From contig UCCS01000079.1 of assembly GCA_900470965.1 (NCBI GenBank), positions 302-64,301 on the forward strand: a stretch of DNA of 64,000 nucleotides, written 5' to 3'. The number at the start of each line of letters is the position of its first letter. Position 1 is the first letter of the stretch. The position numbers and the translations under genes are program-made. The notes under the pieces were generated by a model. The model did no database searches. It was not told the origin of the DNA and worked only from the letters and a program-made list of their open reading frames with translations. This document shows, piece after piece, positions 35,044 to 43,377 of the stretch. The stretch comes from Hyphomicrobiales bacterium. Lineage in GTDB: Bacteria > Pseudomonadota > Alphaproteobacteria > Rhizobiales > Rhizobiaceae.

Positions 35044-35982
35044 ATGATCGATAGCCGCATCAAGTTTCGCCATCTGCAGGCCTTTGTCGAGGTGGCGCGG
35101 CAGAAAAGCGTGATGAAGGCGGCCGAGCTTTTGCATATCAGCCAGCCGGCGGTAACGAAGACGATCCGTGAGCTGGAACAGGCGCTCGGTGTCGGCGTCC
35201 TCGAGCGCGATGGGCGAGGCATCCGGATCACGCGCTACGGCGAGGTCTTCCTGCGCCATGCGGGTGCTGCGCTGACGGCGCTGCGGCAGGGGCTTGATTC
35301 CGTCTCGCAGGACCAGTTCGGCGATGCTCCGCCGATCCGTATCGGCGCGCTGCCAACGGTCTCGACGCGCATCATGCCACGGGCAATGGACCTGTTTCTG
35401 AAGGAAAATACCTGGAGCCGGGTGAAGATCGTCACCGGCGACAATGCCGTGCTTCTGGAGCAACTGCGCATAGGCGATCTCGACCTCGTCGTCGGGCGTC
35501 TGGCGGGAGCGGAAGGGATGGCCGGCTTTTCCTTCGAGCATCTCTATTCCGAACAGGTCGTCTTTGCCGTGCGCGCCGGCCATCCGCTGCTTGCCTCCGG
35601 CAAATCGCTCTTCGCTGAACTCGGCCGCTATACGCTTCTGATGCCGACCCGCGGTTCGATTATCCGGCCGGTCGTCGAGAATTTTCTGATCGCCAATGGC
35701 GTCGCCAGTCTGCCAAGCCAGATCGAAACGGTCTCCGATGCCTTCGGCCGTGCTTTTGTGCGCGACAGCGACGCGATCTGGATTATTTCCAACGGCGTGG
35801 TTGCGCGCGATATTGCCGATGGCGTGCTTGCCGCCCTGCCTGTCGATACCAGCGAGACGAAGGGGCCGGTCGGACTGACGGTGCGTACGGATTCCATTCC
35901 TTCGCTGCCGCTGTCGATCCTCATGCAGACGATCCGCGAGGCGGCGCTGGAAATTTCTGGTCAGCCCGCACCTGCGCACTAA
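35044..35982 (+). CDS. pcaQ: LysR-type regulator PcaQ
   Basis: About 312 residues. The N-terminal HTH is KFRHLQAFVEVARQKSVMKAAELLHISQPAVTKTIRELE, almost a textbook LysR helix and close to known PcaQ proteins (F-R-H-L-Q-x-F-V-E-V-A-R-Q-K-S). The effector domain follows from about residue 95. In relatives it activates pcaDCHGB in response to beta-carboxy-cis,cis-muconate or gamma-carboxymuconolactone. I prefer the ATG at 35044 because the ATG at 35035 lies inside the operator; both are in frame. It is divergent from pcaD. Confidence 0.93.
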   Translation: MIDSRIKFRHLQAFVEVARQKSVMKAAELLHISQPAVTKTIRELEQALGVGVLERDGRGIRITRYGEVFLRHAGAALTALRQGLDSVSQDQFGDAPPIRIGALPTVSTRIMPRAMDLFLKENTWSRVKIVTGDNAVLLEQLRIGDLDLVVGRLAGAEGMAGFSFEHLYSEQVVFAVRAGHPLLASGKSLFAELGRYTLLMPTRGSIIRPVVENFLIANGVASLPSQIETVSDAFGRAFVRDSDAIWIISNGVVARDIADGVLAALPVDTSETKGPVGLTVRTDSIPSLPLSILMQTIREAALEISGQPAPAH

Positions 35983-36049
35983 CCTTCAAGACAGCAGCCA
36001 CCTTTGTTCGTAGACTTGTTGCCCCTGGCTATCCAAGGAGGCGGCAGTA

Positions 36050-36943
36050 ATGAAAACAGGCTTCATCGGTCTCGGCGTGATGGGCACGCCGATGGCGCTC
36101 AATCTCGCCCGGGCAGGCACCGACCTCACCGTCTGGAACCGTTCGCCGGAAAGCGCAGAAAGGTTGCGGGCGGCAGGCGCCGAGGTGGCTGCCGATGTCG
36201 ATGCGGTGTTCGGCAAGGCCCGCACCGTGATCCTGATGCTGGCGACAGAGGCAGTGATTGACACTGTTCTCGGGCGTGGCGCGCCTGATTTTGCTGCACG
36301 CGTCGCCGGGCATGTCATCATCCATATGGGAACGACGGCGCCGGCCTATTCGAAAGCGCTTGAAGCGGATATCCGCGCAGCCGGCGGTCGGTATGTCGAG
36401 GCGCCCGTTTCGGGTTCGCGCCGGCCGGCGGAGGGGGGCGAGCTTGTGGCTATGCTTGCCGGAGAGGCTGGTGTGGTCGATGAGGTCCGTCCGCTGCTGA
36501 TGCCCATGTGCCGGGAGACGGTCGTCTGTGGCGCGGTGCCAAATGCGTTGTTGATGAAGCTCGCCGTCAACATCTTTCTCATCACGTCGGTGACGGGCTT
36601 GGCGGAAGCGGCCCATTTTGCCGGTAGGCAGGGGCTGGACATGGGGATTTTCAAGGCCGTCGTCGATGCCGGCCAGATGGCGAGCGACATATCGCGGATC
36701 AAGAGCGGCAAGCTGGTGGAGCGGGATTTCTCCCTGCAGGCGGCAATAACAGACGTGTTGAAGAACAACAGGCTGGTGGCCGAAGCGGCGCGGCAGGCGG
36801 GCGTCGCCTCGCCGCTGCTCGATGCCTGCCATGCGCTCTATGCCGAAACCGAAAACCTGGGTTTCGGGCGCGAGGATATGGCGGCCGTCATTCGGGCCCT
36901 TGAAGCGCGAACCGAGGCAATCAGCCTGCCTTTCGGGGATTGA
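36050..36943 (+). CDS. NAD(P)-dependent oxidoreductase of the 3-hydroxyisobutyrate dehydrogenase family
   Basis: 297 residues. GFIGLGVMGTPMALNLARAG is the Rossmann motif of beta-hydroxyacid dehydrogenases, VEAPVSGSRRPAEGGELVAM the substrate-binding region (normally G-S-x-x-x-A-x-x-G-x-L), and NALLMKLAVN holds the catalytic Lys. Possible substrates are 3-hydroxyisobutyrate, tartronate semialdehyde or other beta-hydroxyacids. AGGAGG is eight bases before the ATG. It stands alone between pcaQ and the two-component genes; no link to the pca pathway is visible beyond proximity. Confidence 0.88.
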   Translation: MKTGFIGLGVMGTPMALNLARAGTDLTVWNRSPESAERLRAAGAEVAADVDAVFGKARTVILMLATEAVIDTVLGRGAPDFAARVAGHVIIHMGTTAPAYSKALEADIRAAGGRYVEAPVSGSRRPAEGGELVAMLAGEAGVVDEVRPLLMPMCRETVVCGAVPNALLMKLAVNIFLITSVTGLAEAAHFAGRQGLDMGIFKAVVDAGQMASDISRIKSGKLVERDFSLQAAITDVLKNNRLVAEAARQAGVASPLLDACHALYAETENLGFGREDMAAVIRALEARTEAISLPFGD

Positions 36944-37024
36944 CGCCACACCGCTCTGGCATTTGGTGTCATGCTGACGCAATCTTGCAGGTGCAGAGAG
37001 CAGCTTTTGAAGTTGGACGGTTAA

Positions 37025-37702
37025 ATGCGCGTCTTGCTGGCGGAAGATGAACCGGAAATGGCCGCCGTGCTCGTGGCGGCGCTCCGCAACAACAATATCA
37101 TCACGGACCACGTTTCTACCATCGAGGCGGCCGAGGAGGCCGTGCGGCTGAACAGCTATGATGCCCTGCTGCTTGACCGCAGCCTGCCTGACGGCGACGG
37201 GCTGGAGCTGATCGCCGACGCGCGCCGTATCCAGCCGGCTGTCCCGGTTATCATGCTGACGGCGCGCGGCGATCTGAAGGACCGGATAGAAGGCCTCGAT
37301 CTCGGTGCCGACGACTATCTCGCCAAACCCTTTGCGGTCGAGGAGTTGATGGCGCGTTTGCGGGCCATTCTGCGCCGTCCGGGTAATATCGAGATCGAGA
37401 GCTTGTGCCTTGGCCGGCTGCATTTCGAGCTGCGCAACCGCGAGGCGCGTGTCGGCGAGATGGCGCTTGAACTGCCTCGCCGCGAATTGCTGGTGCTGGA
37501 AGCGCTGATGCGTCGGGCCGGCCGCACGGTTGAGCGCTCCAGCCTCGAGGAAGCGGTCTACGGCATGGACGACGAGATCCAGTCCAATGCCCTCGACGCG
37601 CATGTTTCGCGCGTGCGCCGCAAGCTCGATGCGGCGTGCGCGGGGGTCGAGATCCATACGATCCGCGGCGTCGGTTATCTGATCCGGCAGGCCCGGCCAT
37701 GA
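37025..37702 (+). CDS. OmpR-family response regulator
   Basis: 225 residues. The receiver domain has the acidic pair (LLAEDEPEMA), phospho-acceptor Asp in ALLLDRSLPDGDGLEL, Thr in VIMLTARG and Lys in DDYLAKPFAVEEL. The C-terminal winged helix has LPRRELLVLEALMRRAGRTV and NALDAHVSRVRRKL. It is a DNA-binding regulator controlled by the overlapping kinase (ATGA junction, 37699-37702). Targets are unknown. Confidence 0.94.
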   Translation: MRVLLAEDEPEMAAVLVAALRNNNIITDHVSTIEAAEEAVRLNSYDALLLDRSLPDGDGLELIADARRIQPAVPVIMLTARGDLKDRIEGLDLGADDYLAKPFAVEELMARLRAILRRPGNIEIESLCLGRLHFELRNREARVGEMALELPRRELLVLEALMRRAGRTVERSSLEEAVYGMDDEIQSNALDAHVSRVRRKLDAACAGVEIHTIRGVGYLIRQARP

Positions 37703-39069
37703 AGAAGATAAAGTTCTATTCGCTGAAATGGAGGCTGATCCGCCGGCTGGTGGCGCTGCAGGCAGCGACCCTGGTGCTGATTGCGATCGCCTTTGCCTTC
37801 GTCTTCTGGATTTCGGGCATGAGTGGCATCTTCGCACCCGATGAACATGCAATCGATGCGGTCACGGAATCGATTGCCTGGAACGCCGACGGTTCGATGC
37901 GTATCACCAACACCGACGATCTGGGTTATCAGCGCGACAAGGCGGCCGACTTCTGGTTTCTGGTACGCGATCAGCAGGGACGCATGGTCAGCGAAGGCAA
38001 TGTGCCGGCGCAATATCTCGCCATCGCCGCGTCGGGTACCGATATCGCCGAAGCCCGTTTCAATGGGGACGAGGACAATCCCGCGACGATTGCCGCGCGC
38101 CTGCAGAAAATAAAGACGGATCACGGCGATCTGCTCGTCATCGTCGGCCGACAGGGCAGCCTTTCGGCCGGCAAACTTCTGGTCGTCTTCATGGCAATCG
38201 CTTCCGGTATCGTGCTTCCGGTGATTTTGCTGACAGGCCTCATAACACTGGCGGTCACACCCTTTGTGGCGCGCGGCATCCACCGCGGATTGAGCGAAGT
38301 GGCGCAGGCAGCACAAGGCATCGACGGGACGACACGCGGCTACCGCCTGCCGCTCGAAAACGTGCCGGAAGAAGTTGCGCCGCTGGTGATTGCCATGAAC
38401 GAGACGCTGCAGCGTCTCGACGACGACCACAACAAGCAGCGGCGCTTCATGCTGGCCGCTGCCCATGAGCTGCGCACGCCGATCGCCATCCTGCAGAACC
38501 GGCTGGAAACCATGCCGCCGACGGAGGCGACCAACCGGCTGCTGGAAGATGTCGCCCGCCTTTCGACGCTAGCCCAGCAACTGCTCGACCTGCAGCGGCT
38601 TAATCAGGAGCCGGTACTGGATTGCTCCATCGACCTTGCGACCGTTGCGCGGCGGCAGGCCGCCGAGCTTGCACCGCTGATCATTGCCGCCGGCTATCAG
38701 GCGAATTTCGAGTTGCGTTCGATGCCGGAGCGCATCCTCGGCGATGAGACGGCGCTGGAACGGGCGATTGCCAATCTGGTGCAGAACGCCATCCAGCATG
38801 GCGGCAGGAGCGGTACGATCACGATTGCGGTCGAGCGCCCTGCACAGATTTCCGTCAGCGATGAAGGCCCTGGTATCGCGCCTGAGGACCAGGAGCGGAT
38901 CTTCGAGCCCTTCCAGCGTGCGAACGGTCGCAGCCAGGGCATCGGGCTTGGCCTCCATCTCGTGCGCGAGATCGTCAAGCTGCACCACGGGCGCGTATGG
39001 GTGTCGAATGCGGAGAGCGGTGGGGCAAGCTTCAACATGAGCTTCGAGCCGACGGTCCAGACCGCATGA
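37699..39069 (+). CDS. Sensor histidine kinase, membrane-bound
   Basis: 456 residues from MKKIKFYSLKWRL. Two membrane segments (about residues 20-40 and 165-195) flank a periplasmic sensing domain of ~120 residues with no recognised family. A HAMP-like linker follows, then AAAHELRTPIAILQNRLE (H-box), NLVQNAIQHGG (N-box), DEGPGIAPEDQERIFEPFQR (G1/F) and GIGLGLHLVREIVKLH (G2). The start at 37699 overlaps the regulator's stop. The signal is unknown. Confidence 0.93.
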   Translation: MKKIKFYSLKWRLIRRLVALQAATLVLIAIAFAFVFWISGMSGIFAPDEHAIDAVTESIAWNADGSMRITNTDDLGYQRDKAADFWFLVRDQQGRMVSEGNVPAQYLAIAASGTDIAEARFNGDEDNPATIAARLQKIKTDHGDLLVIVGRQGSLSAGKLLVVFMAIASGIVLPVILLTGLITLAVTPFVARGIHRGLSEVAQAAQGIDGTTRGYRLPLENVPEEVAPLVIAMNETLQRLDDDHNKQRRFMLAAAHELRTPIAILQNRLETMPPTEATNRLLEDVARLSTLAQQLLDLQRLNQEPVLDCSIDLATVARRQAAELAPLIIAAGYQANFELRSMPERILGDETALERAIANLVQNAIQHGGRSGTITIAVERPAQISVSDEGPGIAPEDQERIFEPFQRANGRSQGIGLGLHLVREIVKLHHGRVWVSNAESGGASFNMSFEPTVQTA

Positions 39070-39140
39070 ATCTTTCCGATGGCGCGGGTGCACGTCATGT
39101 TCGCATCATTTGAAAGGGGAATACCGTAGACGGACATTCG

Positions 39141-39725
39141 ATGCTGGAGACCCGCATGCAACAGCCGCCGCTGGCCGCCTTCTTTAGCGCGCTTCTCGCC
39201 GAGCCCAGGAAAATCGGCGCGATCGTGCCCTCGGGAGGGCGGCTGGCGCGGCTGATGACCAGCGAAATTGAGGCTTCCTCAGGCAAGGTGCTGGAGCTCG
39301 GTCCCGGCACAGGGGTTTTCACGGAGGCGCTTCTGAAACGCGGCCTGCCGGCGCGAGACCTCACGCTGGTAGAACTCGAAACCCGCTTCATCGCTCCGCT
39401 GCAACAACGGTTTCCTGACGTAACGATACTCCAGCGCGATGCGCGCGAGCTTGCCGCCTGCAAGGCGGAGCTTGGACCGCAGGCGGCAATCGTCAGCGGA
39501 TTGCCCTTTCGCAATATGCCCTCGGAAATCATCCGCGCCATTGTCGGCGGCAGCTTTGGCCTGCTGGAACATGGCGGCGCATTCTACCAGTTCACCTACG
39601 GCCATGCCTGCTCTGTACCGGCAGACGTGCTCGATGACTTCGGGCTGCGGGCAGAGAGGCTCGGCCGGGTGCGCCTGAATATCCCGCCCGCCAGCGTCTT
39701 TCGCATTTCGCGCCGGCCGGAGTGA
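39141..39725 (+). CDS. SAM-dependent methyltransferase, phospholipid N-methyltransferase (PmtA)-like
   Basis: 194 residues. IGAIVPSGGRLARLMTSEI, VLELGPGTGVFTEALLKRG (motif I) and IVSGLPFRNMPSEIIRAIV match the rhizobial PmtA / rRNA-adenine-methylase-like group; the G-L-P-F element resembles the N-L-P-Y motif of that fold. Such enzymes methylate phosphatidylethanolamine towards phosphatidylcholine, but the group includes proteins with other substrates. It is four bases from the broken dedA, which also concerns membrane lipids, so the two were probably co-transcribed. Confidence 0.82.
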   Translation: MLETRMQQPPLAAFFSALLAEPRKIGAIVPSGGRLARLMTSEIEASSGKVLELGPGTGVFTEALLKRGLPARDLTLVELETRFIAPLQQRFPDVTILQRDARELAACKAELGPQAAIVSGLPFRNMPSEIIRAIVGGSFGLLEHGGAFYQFTYGHACSVPADVLDDFGLRAERLGRVRLNIPPASVFRISRRPE

Positions 39726-39729
39726 CGAT

Positions 39730-40215
39730 ATGACCGTGCCGAACTTCGTGACCTTTATCCTTGCAACAGGCCTCTGCGGCGTGATGCTTGTCGCGATGCT
39801 GGAAAAACTGGTTCCGGTCGTCCCGTCCGTCGGCATCTAGCTGTTCTTCGGGCTGACGGCAGGCTCGGAATTTTCGGCTGTGATCCCGCTGGTCATCATC
39901 TCCGCCTTCGGTTCGATGGCCGGGTCGCTTTGCTGGTACTATCTGGCGCGCTTCTCCGGTGCCTCTCCGGGCCTTCGGTCGTTATCGGTATGGCTTGGGC
40001 GCTTCACGGTAGCACGCAGAGCCTCGGGCTGGTACGCGGAAAGCATGACGCGCATGGCGCTGGTGCAGCTCGTGCCGGCCGCACGGGTCTATTCGGGCCT
40101 TGCTTCGTCGGTGGTCTCGATCGATGCCATCCGTTTTGCGGTTGCCACATTCATCGGCTGTCTCATCTGGAACGGCGCGCTGATTTCGGCCGGCTGGATG
40201 GTCCGGCATTTCTAA
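39730..40215 (+). pseudogene. DedA family membrane protein, interrupted by an in-frame amber codon
   Basis: From ATG 39730 the frame reads through a DedA N-terminus including EKLVPVVPSVGI (the E-x-x-x-P-x-x-P motif of the family), then meets TAG at 39838-39840 (codon 37), and continues in the same frame as LFFGLTAGSEFSAVIPLVII and a DedA C-terminal half to 40215. Apart from the one stop the frame is open and hydrophobic in the right places, with Arg in SMAGSLCWYYLARFSG and RVYSGLASSVV. A single base change from a TAC/TAT Tyr codon would explain it. An internal ATG at 39880 could only make a truncated protein. A sequencing error cannot be excluded. Confidence 0.85.
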
Positions 40216-40233
40216 AGCGTTGCGCGACATGCG

Positions 40234-40989
40234 TTAGCGCAGCACGGTACGCAGCGCGGCCTGGGTTTCCTTCAGCAGCGGCAGGTAGCGAGCGACCATC
40301 TCAGCCGCCGGCACATGGGCGGCCGGCGCGCCGATATTGATGGCGGCGACCGTCTGGCCGCGATCGTTCTCGACAGGCACGGCGATGGAGCAGAGGCCGA
40401 GCTCCAGCTCCTGATCGATGAGGGCATAACCCTCGGCGCGGACCTTCCGGAATTCGGCTATCAATTCCCCGGGATCGGTCTTCGTGTTCGGGGTGTTCGC
40501 TTTCAGCTCGCTCCTGGAAAGCACAGCCCGGGCTTCGGCCTCCGGTAGGGCTGCAAGCAAGACACGACCCATCGAAGCACAATAGGCGGGAAGGCGGCTG
40601 CCAGGAGTGAGGTTGATCGACATGACACGGCGCTGCGAGGCGCGGGCGACATAGACGATGTCAGTGCCGTCGAGCACTGATGCGGATGCGCTCTGGCCGG
40701 CTTTCTCGGAGAGTGCGTCGAGGTGCGGCTGGATGAGCACCGGCAGCGGGGTCGCCTCCAGATAGGCATGCCCAAGCCGCAGGATCTTCGGCGTCAGGGT
40801 GAAGAACTTGCCGTCGTAATCGGCGTAACCCAGCTCGGCGAGCGTCAGCAGCGAGCGACGCACGGTGGCGCGGTCGAGGCCGGTGAGCTTCGCCGCGTCG
40901 GTGATTGATAGCCGACGATGCATTTCGCCGAAAGCTTCGATCACCTTGAGACCGCGGGCGAAGCCGCTGACGAAATCACTTTCCCGCAT
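40234..40989 (-). CDS. pcaR: IclR-type regulator PcaR/PobR-like
   Basis: 251 residues. The N-terminus FVSGFARGLKVIEAFGEMHRRLSITDAAKLTGLDRATVRRSLLTL is the IclR HTH of the PcaR/PcaU/PobR branch, and the effector domain follows, with SASASVLDGTDIVYVARA and AYCASMGRVLLAALP. In relatives it activates pcaIJF in response to 3-oxoadipate. A matching operator lies at 43258-43272 upstream of pcaI, 2.3 kb away, so in this strain the regulator is not immediately next to its target. Confidence 0.88.
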   Translation of the reverse strand: MRESDFVSGFARGLKVIEAFGEMHRRLSITDAAKLTGLDRATVRRSLLTLAELGYADYDGKFFTLTPKILRLGHAYLEATPLPVLIQPHLDALSEKAGQSASASVLDGTDIVYVARASQRRVMSINLTPGSRLPAYCASMGRVLLAALPEAEARAVLSRSELKANTPNTKTDPGELIAEFRKVRAEGYALIDQELELGLCSIAVPVENDRGQTVAAINIGAPAAHVPAAEMVARYLPLLKETQAALRTVLR

Positions 40990-41046
40990 GGATTTGTCTG
41001 ATTTCCTCGTGATGGGTCAGAAGTAAGGCTTGCCGGATCTTTGGCC

Positions 41047-41075
41047 GGATCGAAGATGATACGAGCTTTCGATCC
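41047..41075. repeat. Perfect 8-bp inverted repeat between pcaR and the amidase gene
   Basis: GGATCGAA (41047-41054) and TTCGATCC (41068-41075) with a 13-bp spacer. It lies downstream of the amidase stop and upstream of the pcaR start on the same strand. Without a T-run it is unlikely to be a simple terminator and may be an operator for pcaR expression. Confidence 0.45.
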
Positions 41076-41102
41076 CTGGCTGCCTTCGCCGGTGGCGATC
41101 GG

Positions 41103-42014
41103 TCAGCGCGCTGGAAGCCATTTCTTCGCAACCCGGCAGGCAACCGTATATGCGGGGTCGAAGACGTTGCCGATGTCGTAACGGATCACCTGGCCGAGCA
41201 GATGGCTGGCCGCCACCGTGGTCAGGCCGTAGTCTATAACAAGCAGGTTCAACATTTCGGTCGTCGCATGCTGCAGAGCCTGGTCGAGCGGCCTTGCATT
41301 GCCGATGGTGATGACGTCATCAGCAGTTTCAGCCCTCGGCCAGGACATTGGCCTTCCCTTTTCAACCGTCAGCCGGACAGTGACTTCGAACGTCGTCTCC
41401 ACACCAGTGCCGACGATTTCGCCGTCACCCTGGACCGCATGACAGTCGCCAAGAAAGAACAATGCGCCGGGCGCGAAGACGGGGAACCAGATCGTCGCGC
41501 CTGGACCGAGCACGCGATAATCCATATTTCCGCCATACGCACCGCTCGTCGCCGTTGAGATCGCCTGACCAAAGCTCGGCGCCACGCCGAAACATCCGAT
41601 CATCGGTGACAATGGCAGGACCAGATTTTCGATGCCGGCAACAGGTTCCTTCAGTTTCACCGTCATCGCTTGCCGGTCGATATCCCACAGCGTCTTTTCA
41701 GATCTTGGAAGGTCGCGAACGGCCTCGGGATCAATGACATTTGCCGCCAACACGCTGCGCGTGAACCCAGTATCCCTCGTGGGGTTCATGTCCAGGATTT
41801 CGACCTTGAGGGCATCTCCGGGTTCGGCACCCTCGACGAAGACCGGCCCGTTCATGGGATTTGGACCGTGTGCCTGCCGGACGTCATTCTCGTCATAACC
41901 CCAAGCGTCAAGTGTGCGGGTTACGACCGTGTCGCCGCTCGCGATCTTCAAAGCCGGAGGCATGGTTCCAATAACGTTGTAAAAGGCAGTTGCGACGAAA
42001 TGGTGGGTCGTCAT
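41103..42014 (-). CDS. Acetamidase/formamidase family protein
   Basis: 303 residues. The family landmarks are GPVFVEGAEPGDALKVEILD, VLPLSPMIGCFGVAPS, SGAYGGNMDYRVLGPGATIWFPVFAPGALFFLGDCHAVQGDGE (the G-G-N-x-D and G-D-x-H-A-x-Q-G-D-G-E metal/active-site segments) and EMLNLLVIDYGLTTVAAS. It hydrolyses short amides to acid and ammonia in known members; the exact substrate is unknown. It lies between pcaR and pcaIJF, an unusual place, and nothing links it to aromatic breakdown. Confidence 0.9.
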   Translation of the reverse strand: MTTHHFVATAFYNVIGTMPPALKIASGDTVVTRTLDAWGYDENDVRQAHGPNPMNGPVFVEGAEPGDALKVEILDMNPTRDTGFTRSVLAANVIDPEAVRDLPRSEKTLWDIDRQAMTVKLKEPVAGIENLVLPLSPMIGCFGVAPSFGQAISTATSGAYGGNMDYRVLGPGATIWFPVFAPGALFFLGDCHAVQGDGEIVGTGVETTFEVTVRLTVEKGRPMSWPRAETADDVITIGNARPLDQALQHATTEMLNLLVIDYGLTTVAASHLLGQVIRYDIGNVFDPAYTVACRVAKKWLPAR

Positions 42015-42032
42015 TCTATGTGTTCCGCTCGA

Positions 42033-42058
42033 GTGTTGGGAATGGGTGTTGGGAATGG
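42033..42058. repeat. 13-bp tandem duplication (two copies)
   Basis: GTGTTGGGAATGG occurs twice head-to-tail at 42033-42045 and 42046-42058, just upstream of the amidase start. It looks like a recent slippage duplication and would move promoter elements of that gene. Confidence 0.8.
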
Positions 42059-42249
42059 GTGCGCAAGGTGATGTGCTGGTTCGACGAACTTACGCGTCTG
42101 GTGGGCAACCGTCGACGTGAAATATTCGGGCTTCCATGGGTGTGTGGTGAAATATGGCGCCGAGACTCCAAGATGCGAGGCAGCAGGAGATTTTGATCTT
42201 TTCGTTGCGGGCCATCGTGAGGCTGACGACCTGATAAGGAGTGCGTGAA

Positions 42250-42672
42250 TTGAGTTCTATGCCCGGCCCGCCGCGCAGTTCGTTCCAACGGGCGGTCTAC
42301 ATTTGCCTTGGTCTGCTGATGGTCGGTCTTGGAATTATCGGTGCCATTCTTCCGCTCATGCCGACGACGATCTTCCTGATCCTGGCTGCGTGGTTTTTCA
42401 GCCGGTCATCCCCACGCCTGGAGGCCTATCTGATGCGCAGTCGATTTGGCGGCTCGCTGCGCGACTGGCGTGAAAATGGCGCGATTTCCAGGAAATCCAA
42501 GATTTTAGCCTTGATGGGGATGTTGGCCGGATATGCGATATTCTTCGTTACTTCGAAGCCATCGGTTTCCATTGCGATCATCGTCGGTGCATTGATCCTG
42601 GCTTGTGCCACCTATGTCGCTTCGCGGCCAAGTTCCTCCCGACGCAGCGAGCCGGATGAAAGCGGCGGCTAA
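42250..42672 (+). CDS. DUF454 (YbaN) family small membrane protein
   Basis: 140 residues. AVYICLGLLMVGLGIIGAIL PLMPTTIFLILAAWFFSRSS (positions 14-54 of the protein) is the DUF454 hallmark (G-x-x-x-P-x-x-P-T-T-P/I-F-x-x-x-A), and RSRFGGSLRDWRENGAISRKSK follows, then a pair of C-terminal membrane segments. AAGGAG (42236-42241) sits eight bases before TTG 42250, which therefore seems the real start; the ATG at 42259 would be too far from it. Function of the family is unknown. Confidence 0.82.
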   Translation: MSSMPGPPRSSFQRAVYICLGLLMVGLGIIGAILPLMPTTIFLILAAWFFSRSSPRLEAYLMRSRFGGSLRDWRENGAISRKSKILALMGMLAGYAIFFVTSKPSVSIAIIVGALILACATYVASRPSSSRRSEPDESGG

Positions 42673-42772
42673 TCCAAGTTTACGACAAGAGGCACTTTAC
42701 AACGAACATAAACTCAAATTATACGGCGCGCTCGCTATTGCTCCCATACCCCAACATTCCCATCTGAGCGCC

Positions 42773-43027
42773 ATGCCAAAAACTCATAAGCACAAGTTCC
42801 TGCGGGAACAATACCGACGCATGCTTGCGTCTGACCACCATATCGATCCACGCTGGCGCGACAGTTTCGACGCGTTCCTGACGGATATTGATCATCTGGC
42901 GCCGAACACCGGAAGCCGTCGAATTATTGGTCGCAGGAACCTCAAGCTCGGTTTTGTACCCGGAAATGTCGAGTGGCATTGGGAGAGCGCGACATTGCCG
43001 GCATCGCGGGAAAACAGAGGACGCTAG
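42773..43027 (+). CDS. Short hypothetical protein
   Basis: 84 residues from MPKTHKHKFLREQYRRML. It is basic, with DPRWRDSFDAFLTDID and the C-terminal IGRRNLKLGFVPGNVEWHW. The ending resembles the G-Y-x-P-x-N-x-x-W element seen after HNH or AP2-like DNA-binding domains, but the length is too short to carry one. An upstream in-frame ATG at 42656 would overlap the DUF454 gene. I do not recognise it; it may be a small DNA-binding remnant or a real short gene. Confidence 0.4.
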   Translation: MPKTHKHKFLREQYRRMLASDHHIDPRWRDSFDAFLTDIDHLAPNTGSRRIIGRRNLKLGFVPGNVEWHWESATLPASRENRGR

Positions 43028-43257
43028 GTCCGACGCACGACACAGCCGAAAGCAATCCCGCCAAATCGAGCCTTCGCGCAGCTTTGGCCGTGTCTTATCC
43101 CTTTTTGAGCGTTTTCTCTTCTGCCGGTCTTGCCTCGGCCGACCTACCAACAATCTGACGTCATTATGAACCGGATGGCCGCCTATCCATGGAGGCGGAG
43201 CGGCTTTTGCACGAGCCCTGGTAGGTCGCGTGACAGTTCCGCACGCGAATGTATTCT
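43028..43257. other. Intergenic region before the pcaIJF operator
   Basis: About 230 bp (350 bp in all to the pcaI start) with no gene seen. A weak hairpin CCGCCT/AGGCGG lies near 43180-43199. A partial operator-like element GTTC-CGCAC at 43236-43244 precedes the full PcaR-type site. Confidence 0.45.
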
Positions 43258-43272
43258 GTGCGATATGCGAAC
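43258..43272. promoter_or_regulatory. PcaR operator upstream of pcaIJF
   Basis: On the minus strand the 15 bp read GTTCG-CATAT-CGCAC. The outer five bases on both sides equal the reported PcaR/IclR-type consensus GTTCGATAATCGCAC. The site is 105 bp before the pcaI ATG. Confidence 0.7.
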
Positions 43273-43377
43273 AAATATCAAATAACGCACAAAATTCTTG
43301 CCGTCGGGATGGCTCTCGCTTTATGCCTGTTGTCAGGGAGGCACGAGGAGGCCTCATCCGGCAAGGAGAGATCCCGC

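Noticed and set aside
34951..35979. Upstream extension of the pcaD frame
   Set aside because: It runs antisense through pcaQ; the GTG at 34950 has a strong ribosome site.
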